Assembly: GCF_947179165.1 (NCBI RefSeq)
Contig: NC_077241.1
Location: forward strand, 28,037,746-28,101,745
Length of the DNA: 64,000 nt
Direction of reading: 5' to 3'
Source of the DNA: Solanum dulcamara
Lineage: Eukaryota > Streptophyta > Magnoliopsida > Solanales > Solanaceae
Below, piece after piece: positions 1 through 11,482 of the stretch. How positions within the stretch are numbered: the stretch's first letter is position 1; each line of letters starts with the position of its first letter. The position numbers and the translations under genes were made by a program. The notes below the pieces were generated by a model, which saw only the letters and a list, made by a program, of their open reading frames with translations, had not been told where the DNA came from and searched no databases.

Positions 1-440
1 CTCATAGTGATGGTTGTCAGTTATAGAAACCACCCAAAAAGTAAATATTATTTTTATACTAGTGTGCATTTACTTATTTATATTTTGTAAAACATTTTCT
101 TATTCTTATATTGCATGCTTTATTACGTTGTGTTATTTTAGTATTCATTCCATTGAGTTATTTGAGTATTATTTGAGCATGTTTCCTTTCACTATTTTAC
201 ATATCGTACATTCTATTTAATAACTCTTTCGCTGCTACATAATTTTATGATCCAGTTACATGTAATAGAGATCTTCTATAGGCGCATCAATGAAGATCAC
301 CTTTCATCCATGACTTTAGGAATTGTTTCACTTATTTCATACTCCATGTTTGTGAGATAGAGTTTAACTCTATAAAATATCCTCAAATTTGTGTGTTCTA
401 TGTTTTCAAATCATGCCTTCAAAATGCTTTCTCAACCACA
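1..440 (+). mobile_element. Element O: partial 5' LTR (outermost chromovirus)
   Basis: This stretch matches the 3' LTR near the window's right end: positions 1-310 run parallel to about 63487-63795, sharing runs such as GTAAATATTATTTTT and TAGTATTCATTCCATTGAGT. After about 310 the match resumes with a deletion of roughly 120 bp (ATGTTTTCAAATCATGCC here against ATGTTTAAAGCGTCATGC near 63985). The upstream part of the LTR lies outside the window. No clear tRNA primer binding site follows, so the LTR end and PBS seem decayed or deleted. The right boundary is approximate. The same element's gag follows directly, which makes this the 5' LTR rather than a solo copy. Confidence 0.75.
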
Positions 441-469
441 GGAACGTTGCAAATAATTAGATTTCACCA

Positions 470-1675
470 CCATCTTGAATATAGACATGAAACTGAGATA
501 AAGCATCTGAGCATGAAAATGATAATGGGACTCAAGAGGTTCCACAAGCTGCTCAGCCTACCCTCACTTCTAAGGCCGAGTTTAGAGTAGAGATCAATAT
601 GCCCATAGTTGATTGCTACCAGTCAGACATCAAAACACTCCATTTCGTAGATCTAGTTCTCAAGAGCCATCTTCTTCTATGGGGACTAAAGACTTCCTAA
701 GCATGAACCAACCAATCTTAACCGGATCAAAAGTTGAGGAGGATCCCTAGCACTTCTTTAAAGAGATGTGGAAAATCCTTAAATCTATGTATGCAACTAA
801 GATCAAGGAAGTGGAGCTTGTTTACTATTAGCTCAAGGATGTTGTGACTATCTGGTATAATCAGTGAGAGGAGAGTCACAGTGAAGATGATGAACCTTCT
901 ATTTGGGATAAGTTTGACAGCATATTCCTAGACCCCTTCTTTCCTTGAGAGTTGAGGGAAAGCAAAAGTTTAGGAGTTCTTGAATCTACAACAAGAGGGG
1001 TTGATTGTGAATGAGTACAACCTTAAGATCATCTAGTTGTCTAGGTATGCTACATAGATCATTCCTGGTGCGAGAGCAAAGATGAGAAAGTCTTTCTCTA
1101 GCCTATGTAGACATATGAAAAAAGAATGTTAGGCTGCATTATTGATTTCAGATATGGACAACTCTAGACTCATGGTGTATGCCCTGTAGGTTGAGGAGAA
1201 CAAGAAAAAACATAGGGAGGACCACCAACATAAGAAAGCAAAGTTTGTAGGTAATGAGGCCTACTACTATAAGGATGGTAATGGAAACCGGTCTTTCTTT
1301 CATAGGAGGTCCTCTGTTTATACACCATCATCAACTAGGGCACCAATGGTGAACAACAATAATTACCAAAGATGTTAGAACAACTAGAATTTCAGAGCTC
1401 AAGGCTCTAACTCTCAAGGTAGTGCAGCTCAAGGTTCCTCATGTAAGCCACCTTGTGGTAAGTGAAGGATACTACAATTTTGAGAGTGTCATGATGGCAC
1501 TAGTTGTTGCTACAAGTTTGACCAGATAGGTTACTTTATGAGAGATTGTCCATAAGACATGCAAAGTTAATGAGGGAAACAAGGCCCTATCTTCTTCAGC
1601 CCCACTACTAGGTAGAGTTCATTAGAGAGGTAACACTTTGGGGACATGCGGAGTTTCAAGCTATTTGTATGTTAT
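470..1675 (+). pseudogene. gag: Element O: gag pseudogene (Ty3/gypsy chromovirus)
   Basis: Gag forms the retrotransposon's virus-like particle. Conceptual reading on the plus strand gives typical chromovirus gag segments in the right order, broken by in-frame stops and frameshifts. They include VPQAAQPTLTSKAEFRVEI near 535-590, a GSKVEEDP-like segment near 725-750, ELREAKV-type sequence near 950, VNEYNLKI near 1010-1030 and LVYALQVEENKKK-like sequence near 1170-1215. The zinc knuckle near 1500-1555 is degenerate: the His position and one Cys are lost, leaving CYKFDQIGYFMRDCP. The linker to protease is cut at 1689 by element A and resumes in compatible order at 38665. The copy is clearly non-functional. 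Confidence 0.85.
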
Positions 1676-1689
1676 GTCTAGTTAACAAA

Positions 1690-4600
1690 TGTTACACCCC
1701 ATACTCTTGAGCTCAGAATGTCTCTCAAGATTCTTAGAAATTATCAAGTGAGTCGGATAATCTACTATGCTATCAAACAACTCTAAGGAGAGAAGAATGT
1801 GATACCCCGTGAGAGGGAAGGTTAGAAATAGGGCTAGGAGAGCCCGGAAGGAGTTGAAGGCCAAGTAACGAGTCGCAAGACTCGATTTACCTACGTAAGC
1901 TACTAATTTAGAAGTTTTGCATACCTAAGTCACTTGAGTACATACCAAGCTTACGTAGAGAGGATTACACGGGCTCTTAAAATGAGACGAGATTACAAAC
2001 CCACGAGAAGAGGAGAGAACGACACGTAGCAGCAAAAGAAAGGTACCACGTGGCAACAGGAGGAGGTGAGATGTTTCACTAACTGAAGCAAGCAGCTGAC
2101 CCACCTTCCTACTTGGGTGGTGGACCCCACCTACCATATGGTAGCCTAGGAAGCAAGGCATGGATCGGTGTCCCAATGGGGGCTGGACACGTGTCACTTA
2201 GGGGATGACATGTGTCACCTCTTGGGGAGACATATATATACATGTAAAATAACTCTTAAGTCATTTATTATCCAATTTGTGCTAAAATTTGGATCGAACA
2301 AAGTAAAAGGAACCCTAAGCTAGGACAGGAGAGAGCTACGGGTTAGAGGGGAAAAAAGTAAGTCCTCCAATTTTGCTTCATGAATTAATTATCTATGGTG
2401 TTCCTCAAATACATGAAGGTATATACGTATCTTATGATGCCTATGGAGCCATATCTTCAGCTTTACACTTGGAACAAACAAGAGAAAGTTGAAGAAAAAA
2501 CTTGAAGAGCAAGATAAGGGGGGCTACGAGTTTGGTCCCAAGAAAAGGTAAGGCCCAATTTCGTTCCGTGAATTAATTATTTAAGGTATCCCAAGTTTAC
2601 ATAACGATGTTTAATAGTCCATATTCAAAATTTTGGGAAGTGAAGAAGTGGAACAAATAGTCCACTTCGTTTCAGCACGTCAAGAGATTTCCGAGGCGAG
2701 TTTTGGTGAGTTTTGACTAATTTCGGATAAGGTAAGATCTTTCCCTTCAATTTGGAGTTTATGGTTTTGTTATGAAATGTATTACACATTGTGTAAGTGG
2801 CTGTAAATATGAAAATTCCATAAATATGCTCGATGATTCGAAACAAACTAAATTGGAGTCGTTATAGTTAAATTATAGTCAAAATAAGGCATTGTGCATG
2901 TGGGGTGCTGCTGCAGGTGCATGGTGGTGTTTTAAAGGGACTAAAAGTGTTCTAAAATAAATTTGGGGCTGCTAGTTTCATCCACACAACCCCTCATTTC
3001 GTATAATTAAAGGTTTTGCGAAATAAAGACTAGAAACCCTATTTTGGTATCGTAATTTTCAACAAGTTGTTTGGAGCTTATGTTGTGGAATGTTTCAATG
3101 TTTTATTTGTATATGAGATGCAGTTTGTTGTTGTTTCTTGGCTGTAGTAATTAGGGATGTAATTGGAAATTCGGATAGGGCACATTACAGGGGAGGTGCT
3201 GCCCGATTTTCATTAACGCCTTAACTAATTAAAGAACTAGTCGAGAAGACGAGCAAGTAACTAAGTTTTATGAATACTTGTGTGCAACTTAAGATGCTGA
3301 AAAATCAAGGATTGTTGATATTGATATTACTTCCATGTTGAATAGGTTCAAAGGACGATAAGCGGAACATGATAAAGAATAGCCCGTAAGAGGTATGTGA
3401 AGCTTTCTCTTGGCATATTTTTAGCATAAATATGTAAAGCTATCTCTCTTTCCATTTGGCATGTCTTAGCCTTAAGTGGATTATGTATGAAATACGGAGT
3501 ACGCCTCGTAATCCCTATCCACTGCTAGATATTGGAACCCCTGCAAAAATTGAGTATTGCCTATTAAGGCTTCTACGTGTTAAAAAGTAGTGTGGAAAGC
3601 TATATCTCGTTTCTCTTGATATGTACTTGGCATGAAAATGATATTATGATGCCATGGTTGTTTACCGAGCTCCGGGATGGGCCGGGTATGAAATATATAC
3701 ATGATAACCACATGAATGGAAGTACAGACTATACAGAGCTTATTCTCTTTCTTCTTTTGGCATATCTTAGTTGTAAGTTAAGTATTATATGAGCTCCGGG
3801 GTAATTCCATTCTTAAGAATCTCCTATTTACTTCTAAATATCGAACTCCTATAATAGTTGAACTATTTCCCCAGAAACTTCTATATGTTAAAGAGGTACC
3901 AAATGTACAGGCTCCAAGTCTTAAAGACTATATGATAAAAAATGTTTATGATTCCATAAGAAACTTGGCCTTACAATGGTAAATGTCTAGGGTCCCCGCG
4001 GTTACAATTGGTATAGACCATAATGGCATTTACAGGGTACTTGAGATGACTACACTACTACTCGATTACTCAAGCAAAAGCTTTACTTTCTTATTCTGTC
4101 GAGTCTCTGATAATGATTTAAATTGCATATTGTTACTCACTACTCTACTCATGAATGCGGTAATCCTTCTATCACTGAGTCCCAAGCCAGGGTATGTTCT
4201 CGTGTACAATTCACTGCATTATCCACCGAGTCCCTCACTAAAGGGTAGTGTACACTATATGAGGATATGATAATGCAATAACATGAAAAACTCATCGAGT
4301 CCCTAACTTGAGGGCCAGGTACATATGTATACATATGATCATGTGTTGTAATAAGGTGGTGATGACGTCGGTCCTTTAATGGTTCTACAAACATGATTCA
4401 CCGGATTCCTGATAGGGATGGCTATATGGTATAATTTGAGCATGCATGTTTTTATCATTCACAAAATACAGGTACAGGTTTCTGATTTGATATTTTATCC
4501 CATGCTTCTCTATTTCAGAGATACTTCCAGTTGTATTATGTTATGTTTTACATACTCATTACCTATGTCGTACTGAACCCCTTCTCTCGGGGGACCGCAT

Positions 4601-5079
4601 TTCATTCCCGCAGGTACATATGCAGGTTTTGGGAGTCCGTCAGCTTAGAATTCCATTCAGCTCAGCTGGAAGAGGCTCTATTATATCGGAGCCTAATTTT
4701 TGGCACTGGCCGCTGATGTATATTATTGTTTTATTTATCCGGGGGTATGGCGGGGGCCCTGTCCCACCATATGTTGTCTTTAACCATTTTAGAGGTCTGT
4801 AAACATATATATATGGATGGTGTGTGTCAGTTTGGTTCAGATGGATCTACTTGATGTATGATACATGTTATTATATTATGGCAGCCTTGTCGTCTTGCTG
4901 CCCTTTTATGATGTGACATAAATGAAAGAGGCTGCTAGTTTATGAAAATGTAATCACCCAATAGGGTTCTATTGCATGGTGTTATGTTATTTATAGTTCG
5001 ACTCGACCACAAATGATAGATATGTATATGAAGGTTTAGATAAGATCCCAGTTGCGGCCTACGGGGCTGGGTGATGACA
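1690..5079 (+). repeat. Element A 5' LTR (3.39 kb)
   Basis: The left end is TGTTACACCCC. The right end is GGCCTACGGGGCTGGGTGATGACA, followed after four bases by a tRNA-type primer binding site. Its partner LTR begins at 9001 directly after a PPT. It holds CACGTG boxes at 2047-2052 and 2188-2193, a TATA-like ATATATATACATG near 2232-2244, several AGGTAAG-like donor motifs downstream, and the family's ACCGAGTCCC-type repeats near 4080-4310. Open frames inside it are short and not shared as coding sequence with other copies. Confidence 0.85.
2036..2245 (+). promoter_or_regulatory. Putative LTR promoter of element A: G-box cluster plus TATA
   Basis: CACGTG cores occur at 2047-2052 (CCACGTGG) and 2188-2193 (GACACGTGTCAC). 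A one-base variant GACATGTGTC follows near 2206-2216, and an AT-rich TATA-like stretch CATATATATACATG lies near 2231-2244. The same order (G-box palindromes, then TATA) recurs in the D LTRs. G-box/ABRE elements bind plant bZIP and bHLH factors. Promoter activity here is inferred from motif order only. Confidence 0.45.
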
Positions 5080-5083
5080 GAAG

Positions 5084-5095
5084 TGGTATTAGAGC
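5084..5095 (+). other. Element A primer binding site (tRNA-iMet type)
   Basis: TGGTATTAGAGC lies four bases after the LTR end. It differs by one base from TGGTATCAGAGC, the usual plant initiator-tRNA-Met 3' complement that primes minus-strand synthesis in gypsy elements. Confidence 0.8.
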
Positions 5096-8029
5096 AATTC
5101 GTCCTTTGATTATCTACAAACCGTGTCTAGTAGAGTCTTGATTATCGATGTGTTGCGCGCCACATCTATAAAAAGAAGGCTACAGGACATTTAGTATGTT
5201 ACCTTTTTTTTTCACATCTACGATCATGCTATAGATCCGAGTCATAGAAAAACTCCTTGTACTAACCTTGGATCTTAACAGAAGGACGAGATCAATGGAA
5301 GGAAGTGACTGACGATATTACAAGTCACAAGGCATGTAGGTATGTAAAGTAAGGGCATGAAAGATATCTATTGGGTAGGGTATTGAAGTAAAATTTAAAT
5401 GTAAGGTCAAAAACTGAAGGGAAAAATAGATAGAAAAGCGCAACAGATGCAGTTCGAAGTTGGATATACGAGGTAAGTCCATTATTTCTATATTATTATT
5501 GATACTGAAAGCCCTGTGTGGCTGCGATATGAGATGACATTGAATGTCTTGTTCGAATGTGATATGATATGAATATGTATATATATGTTGGCCTTGTGAG
5601 GTATTGTTGGTATTTTATGCGTGTAGGTTTTGGGATAGTAAGGAGTATAGAGGAAACTCTGCATAAATTTCCCCAGAACAAGAAAAGGGAATGAAACATA
5701 GATTCTTAATATATCTTGGAAGTTGATATTGAGCACCCCTATTATGTTTAACTAAAGCTGTAGGAAGTACTCCCTATCTCATCGATAAAGGGCACCCTTT
5801 TTACTTCGGGAATTTTATTTCAGAGAAACAAAAGCTTATCTAAGCAGTACTGTTCAGACCATAGTATCTCCATCCATAATTGTGCTGTAGGAAAAAAAAG
5901 AAGCTCAGGTGGAAGGGTAAGATATGCAACAATTGAGTTTCATTTCTCTTGAAAAGTACCAAGGCCCCAACTCTTAGTTGTAAATTAGATATGTTGTTCA
6001 TGACTCGAGGATAAACCTAGGGGGAGACCATATGGGTCCTGTAATGTTTAAGGGATTCTAGTTTTCTTCTAACAGTGGTTGGAAAGTGTTATATGATAGT
6101 AGTTTATTAGTTTTCCACCGACTAATGGAAGAAAGAAATTCTAACAAAAGCACCCCTGAGAGAGGTCATGAACTGAATATAAGTATGAATTAGAAGGGGG
6201 ATATGTAAGCATTAATTTAAAGATGTGGCACAACAATACAAGGATAAAGTAAGACCACTAATAAGGCGCACTTGGTATATGTTGACTAAGTTAAAATCCT
6301 GTGTTGGGCACACCGTAAGGGCATGGGATATAAGGTATAAAGGAATGATGTGTGTACACAACATTGCCCCAGAAATAATGAAACCCTTAAGGGAGAAAGA
6401 CGACCAACTTAAGCAATAAATGGTGCAACTTACGTTCACTCCAAGAAACAAAGGATATAGGTTGGGATAAAGCTACTACTCTGAAAGAACCTTGGACAAT
6501 TATTGTCGGAATACAAGTGTTGCCTAGTTAAAAATTGGAACAACTACAAATACTAATTCATTTTTTATGAAGATAAGTAGAATGTGGCCTCAGACGAGTT
6601 GTTCCATGGTTCCATTACTCAAGTACAGATTAATAGATGAGGTGACACACTATGTATGGCAAGGTTCTTTTCGTTTCATAATTTAGCGAAGGTTCTATAT
6701 GCAGATAACCAGGTTATAAAATATAAAGAAAAATGGGGACATGATAAAGTACCAAGTAGATTGGATGAAATTGAGAATGAAAATAGATACTTAAAGCAAG
6801 GTATAAATAGATAAAGGTATAAATGCCTTATAAAGGGGGGAAGTCCCTGAGAAACTTTCAAAGGTTGGGTGAGGGCAATGGATGTGGCAACATATTTGAG
6901 ATGGATATTTATGTTTCAATAAGAACCCAGACGGAACCAAGTTAAGAGAGTCACCAATAATTGGTTAGAAATCAGAATGGTATGTAAGGTAGTGTTAAGA
7001 AGTTTTTAACAAGACCTTAAATAACATAACGCTAGAAGGTGGGTGCGAATAAAAATAAAAGGGTGTAACAATAAAAGGATATTGAATAACTTAAGAGACG
7101 CTATGAAGGATAATGACATCATGCTAGACAAAAAGCCAAAATAATGGCTATAGAGTTGGTCGCAAATGATGTTGCAATAGATGCATAACCAAGGAAAAGG
7201 AATAGAAAACCTCCTATTGTAGGAGATGAGAAGAGTAAAGAGTGAATAAGGGAACAAAAAGAAGTATAGTAAGATAGGACAAGCAAGTTCCAACATGAGT
7301 GAGATGTGTACAGTAGAATGAACCAGGAGACAGAAAGACTATATCTACCTCCTACAAGTTGCTTCTGAATGGTTATGCAACCTACGGATATGTATATACA
7401 AGCATCAGGCTAAGTGAGTAAGTACATGATAAAAGGAATAGGAGTTCGATAATGATCAAGCAGTTATGATATTTTGGGAGATTCTACTGAGAGATGTGAA
7501 GATAGGTTAAGCCAAACTATAGAGATAGAGTTAGTACTATGGGAAAAGTAAGACATGGCCATGGTTGGACCAAAGATCTACCCCGACATCGATTGTAGGA
7601 TAAGGGAAGAAACAATAAGGTAACACATGAGACCTACCGAGATAACACTGAGATATTTCTCTGGTTAAGTTGCGCACCTTCTCATATTCTCATAAAGGTA
7701 AAGGATTATATGAGATAACAAATCTAAAGTGTTGCAAGTTGGGGTAAGGAAAACTGTGAAATAGTTTAGGTAAGATGAGCAAAACTAGTTGTTTACCATA
7801 GGATAGCGAGCTCATACATCAAATTCCTTCGGGATTATGCCAGCTAATGATAGACAGAACTGAAAGTGGATATAAAGGTCACTGTATGAATGAACTTTAG
7901 CACTACTCAGTAGACAACCCTAAGGAATGGAAAAAAAGAAGAAGATACCCAAAAGGTAAAGTACCAGTTAAATCCTTCTAAGGAAGTTGAGGAGTAATAC
8001 ATGAGGTCGCCACCACTATTATCTTGAGT
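5096..8029 (+). mobile_element. Element A internal region, no recognisable coding domain
   Basis: The first 600 bp or so (GGCTACAGGACATTTA..., GAGGAAACTCTGC near 5650) match the leaders of elements D and C. The rest, about 5700-8030, is purine-rich, full of stops and not recognisably gag, protease, RT or RNase H. Short frames such as 6225-6419 (+) resemble no family I know. I did not find by eye the 5S-like module that the C and D internal regions carry. Confidence 0.55.
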
Positions 8030-8990
8030 AGAGAGGCTTAAACTGCTTGGATATCAGTCTAAGAAAAGATTGGGAACACAGGCGGGTCTTAGTACCATAT
8101 TTCACCCTAAAAACAGATAAATAGGCTAAGCGTACCACTTAAATGCTAGCAGATATGTCACGAGCTGGTGTTGTTAACCTCGAAGGTAGCTGGGATGATC
8201 ATCCATCACGTATCAAGTTGCATATAATAGTAACTACCACTCCAGTATCCCAATGACCTCGTACAAGACTGGTAGGGCAGGATATATAAGTCCCCTATTG
8301 GTTGGGTCGATGTTAAAAAGACTAAGCTAGTAGGCCCAGACATGATTGAGCAAGCTATGGACTAGAAGTCCAGAGTCGGCAAAAATGATATGTAGATAAT
8401 CGACATCGACATTCAGAGTTCAAATTGATTATTGGGTGTTCAGAACAGGGTCACCCAGAAAGGGGAGTAATAAAAATCGATAAGAAAAGGAAACTTAGCC
8501 CAAAATGTATTAGACCTTATTAAGTTGCTCATGAGATGGATAACGTTGCCTGTAAGTTGGACTTACCACCTGATTAGGAAATTATACACCCAGTCTATTA
8601 AGTAGGGATGCTTCATACGGGTAGTAGTAATCCACTTAGAGTATGTCCCATAAATGATCTCAACATCATAAAAGAGTTATCCTACGAAGAACAACCTATA
8701 GTTGTCCAGGATCGACAAATTAGAAAATTGCGGACTAAGGACATAGCTTCTGTCGAAGTATTGGGGCGAAATAGGAATCGTGTAGACATGACCTAGAAAG
8801 CTGAAGATGACACAAAATAAAAGTATTCGTACCTATTCCCGATGTCTATAGGTAACCCCAACTCCTGAAACTCGTATATTAATTACTTGGATGAAAGTAG
8901 GTATGATCTCAATAGAAAGGAATCTCCCTAAAATCTATATAACATCGTGAAGGAAGTTTTGTTTAACAATCAGGGACGAATGTTCTAAAG
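8030..8990 (+). pseudogene. Element A: integrase C-terminal half pseudogene
   Basis: Integrase inserts the cDNA into the host chromosome. Conceptual reading in shifting frames recovers the order of a chromovirus integrase from the late catalytic core onward: a LGTQ...STIFHP-like segment near 8070-8110, WDDH and NYHSSIPM near 8190-8250 (family: NWDEHL...NSYHSSIQM), KRKLSPKCIRPY near 8490-8515, then ELSYEEQPIVVQDRQIRKLR and TKDIASVEVLGRNRN in an open stretch at about 8665-8775. The last segment is the chromodomain-like tail. Stops and frameshifts break it, and the catalytic DDE residues cannot be placed. No RT or RNase H precedes it. Confidence 0.7.
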
Positions 8991-9000
8991 GGGGGAAGGA
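8987..9000 (+). other. Element A polypurine tract
   Basis: AAAGGGGGGAAGGA abuts the TGTTACACC start of the 3' LTR, as expected for the plus-strand primer. The same tract precedes the other LTRs of the family at 27584, 33737 and (minus strand) 19797. Confidence 0.85.
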
Positions 9001-10914
9001 TGTTACACCTCATACTCTTGAGCATGGAATGTCTCTCAAGCTTCTTAGAAGTTATCAAGTGAGTTGGATAATCTACTACAATATCAAACAACTCTAAGGA
9101 AATAAGAATGCGACACCCCGTGAGAGGAAAGGTTGGAAACAGGGCTAGGAGAGCCCAGAAGGAGTTGGAGGCCAAGTAACGAGACGTAGGACTCGATTTA
9201 CCTACGTAAGCTACTAATTTAGAAGTATTGCATACCTAAGCCACTTGAGTACATACCAAGCTTACGTAGAAAGGATTACAAGAGCTCTTAAAATGAAATA
9301 AGATTATGAACCCACGAAGAAGAGAAGAGAATGACACATGGCAGCAAAAGAAGGGTGCCATATGGAAGTAGGAGGAGGTGCCACATGGAAGAAAGAGGAG
9401 GTGCCATATGGGAGAAGTTAAAGCAAGTAGCTGACCCACCTTCCTGCTTGGGGGGGCAGGGGGTGGATCTCACCTGCCACATGGCAGCCTATGAAGCAAG
9501 GCATGGATTAGTGGCTTAATGGGTGCGGGACACGTGTCACCCTTAGGGAATAACATGTGTCACCTCTTAGGGAGACATATATATACATATAATATGACTT
9601 TTAAGTAATTTCATATCCAATTTGTGCTGAAATTTGGAGAGAACAAAGGAAAAGGAACCCTAAGCTAGGACAGGAGAGAGCTACGAGTTAGAGGGAAAAA
9701 AAGTAAGTTCTGCAATTTTTCTCCGTGAATTAATTATCTATGGTATTCCTCAAACACGTGGATATGTATATATGTATATTATGATTCCTATGGAACCATA
9801 TCTTCAGTTTTACACTTGGAACAAACAAGATAATGTTGAGGAAAAACTAGAAGAGCAAGATAAGGAGGGCTACGGGTTTGGTCCCAAGAAAAGGTAAGGC
9901 CCGATTTCATTCTGTGAATTAATTATTTAAGATATCCAATGGTTACATAAAGATGTTTAATAGTCTAAAATCACAATTTAGGGCAGCGAAGAAGTGGCAT
10001 AAATAGTCCACATTGTTTCAACACGTCAAGAGATTTCTGAGGCGAGTTTTGGCGAGTTTTCGCTAATTTTTGGTAAGGTAAGGTATTTCCCTACAATTTG
10101 GAGTTTATGGTGTTATTATGAAGTGTAGTACACGTTTTTTAAGTGGCTGGAAATATGCAAATTCCATAAATATGCTCGGCGATTCAAAACAAACTAAATT
10201 GGAGTCGATATAGTTAAATTGTAGCTAAAATGAGGCGTTGTGCATGTGGGGTGCTGCTGAAGGTTTGTGCTTGTGTGTTTCAGGGCCTAAAAGTTTCTAA
10301 ATAAGGTGTGGGTGCTTCTGGTTACAACCACATGACTCCTCATTTCGTATAATTAAAGGTTTTGTAAAATAAAGACTAGAAACTCTATTTTGGTATCTTA
10401 ATTTTCAGCAAGTTGTTTGGAGCTTATGTTGTGGAATGTAGCCATGTTTTATTTGTATATAAGCTGCAGGTTGTTTTTTTTGGTTGTCTGTAGTAATTAG
10501 GGATATAATTGGAAATTTGGATAGGGCACGTTATAGGGAAGGTGCTGCCTGATTTTCGTTAACGCCTTAACTAATTAAAGAACTAGTCGAGAAGACGATC
10601 AAGAAAATGAGTTCTATGAATACTCGTGTACAACTTAAGATGCTGAAAATTCAAGGGTATTTGATATTTGTATTACTTTTATATTGAATAGGTTCAAAGG
10701 AAGATGAGGCGAACATGATAAAGAATAGCCCATAAGAGGTATGTGAAGCTTTCTGTTGGCATGTTTTGGGCATAAGTATGTAAAGCTATCTCTCTTTCCG
10801 TTTGGCATGTCTTAGCCTTAAGTGGATTGTCTATGAAATGCGGGGATAATTCCATTCCCAGAACTTCAAGTACGCCTCATAATCCCTATCCACTACTAGA
10901 TATTGGAACCCCTA
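9001..10914 (+). repeat. Element A 3' LTR, first part
   Basis: It begins TGTTACACCTC and runs parallel to the 5' LTR from 1690 to about 3545. The promoter region near 9290-9600 and the donor-like motifs match. It is interrupted at TATTGGAACCCCTA by element D and resumes at 37125, where the 5' LTR sequence continues (CCCTGCAA...TTGAGTATTGCC). Confidence 0.88.
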
Positions 10915-11254
10915 TGTTACACCCCGCACTCTTGAGCTCAGAACGTCTTCTTAAGTTCCTTAGACACTATCATGTGAGCCGGATAAGCTACGACACTATC
11001 AAACAACTCTAAGGAAAGAAGATTGTGATACCTCGCGAGAAGGGAGGTTGGAGATAGAGTCATAAGAATCCGGAAAGAGTTGGAGGCTAAGAAATGAGTC
11101 GTAGGACTCGATTTACCTACATAAGACACTAAGTTAAGAGTATTATACACTTAAGTTGCTTAAGGATATATCAAGCTTACGTAGTGCGGATTACATAGGC
11201 TTTTAAAGTGAGACGAAATTACGAACCCGCGAGAAAGGGAAAAAGACGATGCGC

Positions 11255-11482
11255 GGCAGCAATTGCAGGAGCGACACATGGCAGCACCTGAAGCAAGAAG
11301 GTGATGCACCTACTTAGGGTCAAGTAGGTGATGCAGCTGCTTGGGGGAGGTGGACCCCGCTGCCACGTGGCAACCCCTAATTGGCAGCATGACACGATGG
11401 CCAATCATGGTTTGACACGTGTAATCCTAAGGGGATGACACGTGTCACCACCTAGGTCCACCTAAATATATGTATATATGAC
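11255..11482 (+). promoter_or_regulatory. Putative LTR1 promoter: three G-boxes, hairpin and TATA
   Basis: CACGTG cores lie at 11364-11369 (TGCCACGTGGCA), 11416-11421 (GACACGTGT) and 11439-11444 (TGACACGTGTCA). The TATA-like AAATATATGTATATATG lies at 11464-11480. Upstream is a perfect 9-bp inverted repeat CACCTACTT/AAGTAGGTG (11307-11315 and 11322-11330, loop AGGGTC). Equivalent blocks occur at 27880-28115 and 34075-34290, and on the minus strand in C. The regulatory role is inferred. Confidence 0.5.

Noticed and set aside
3577..4802. Several 60-95-codon frames (3577-3792, 3983-4270, 4149-4394, 4531-4802) as small genes
   Set aside because: They lie within element A's LTR on either strand, are not kept in the homologous LTR, and show no motif.
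5096..8029. Hidden gag or RT in element A's internal region
   Set aside because: No motif chain could be read in any frame. The region is left as unrecognised rather than named.
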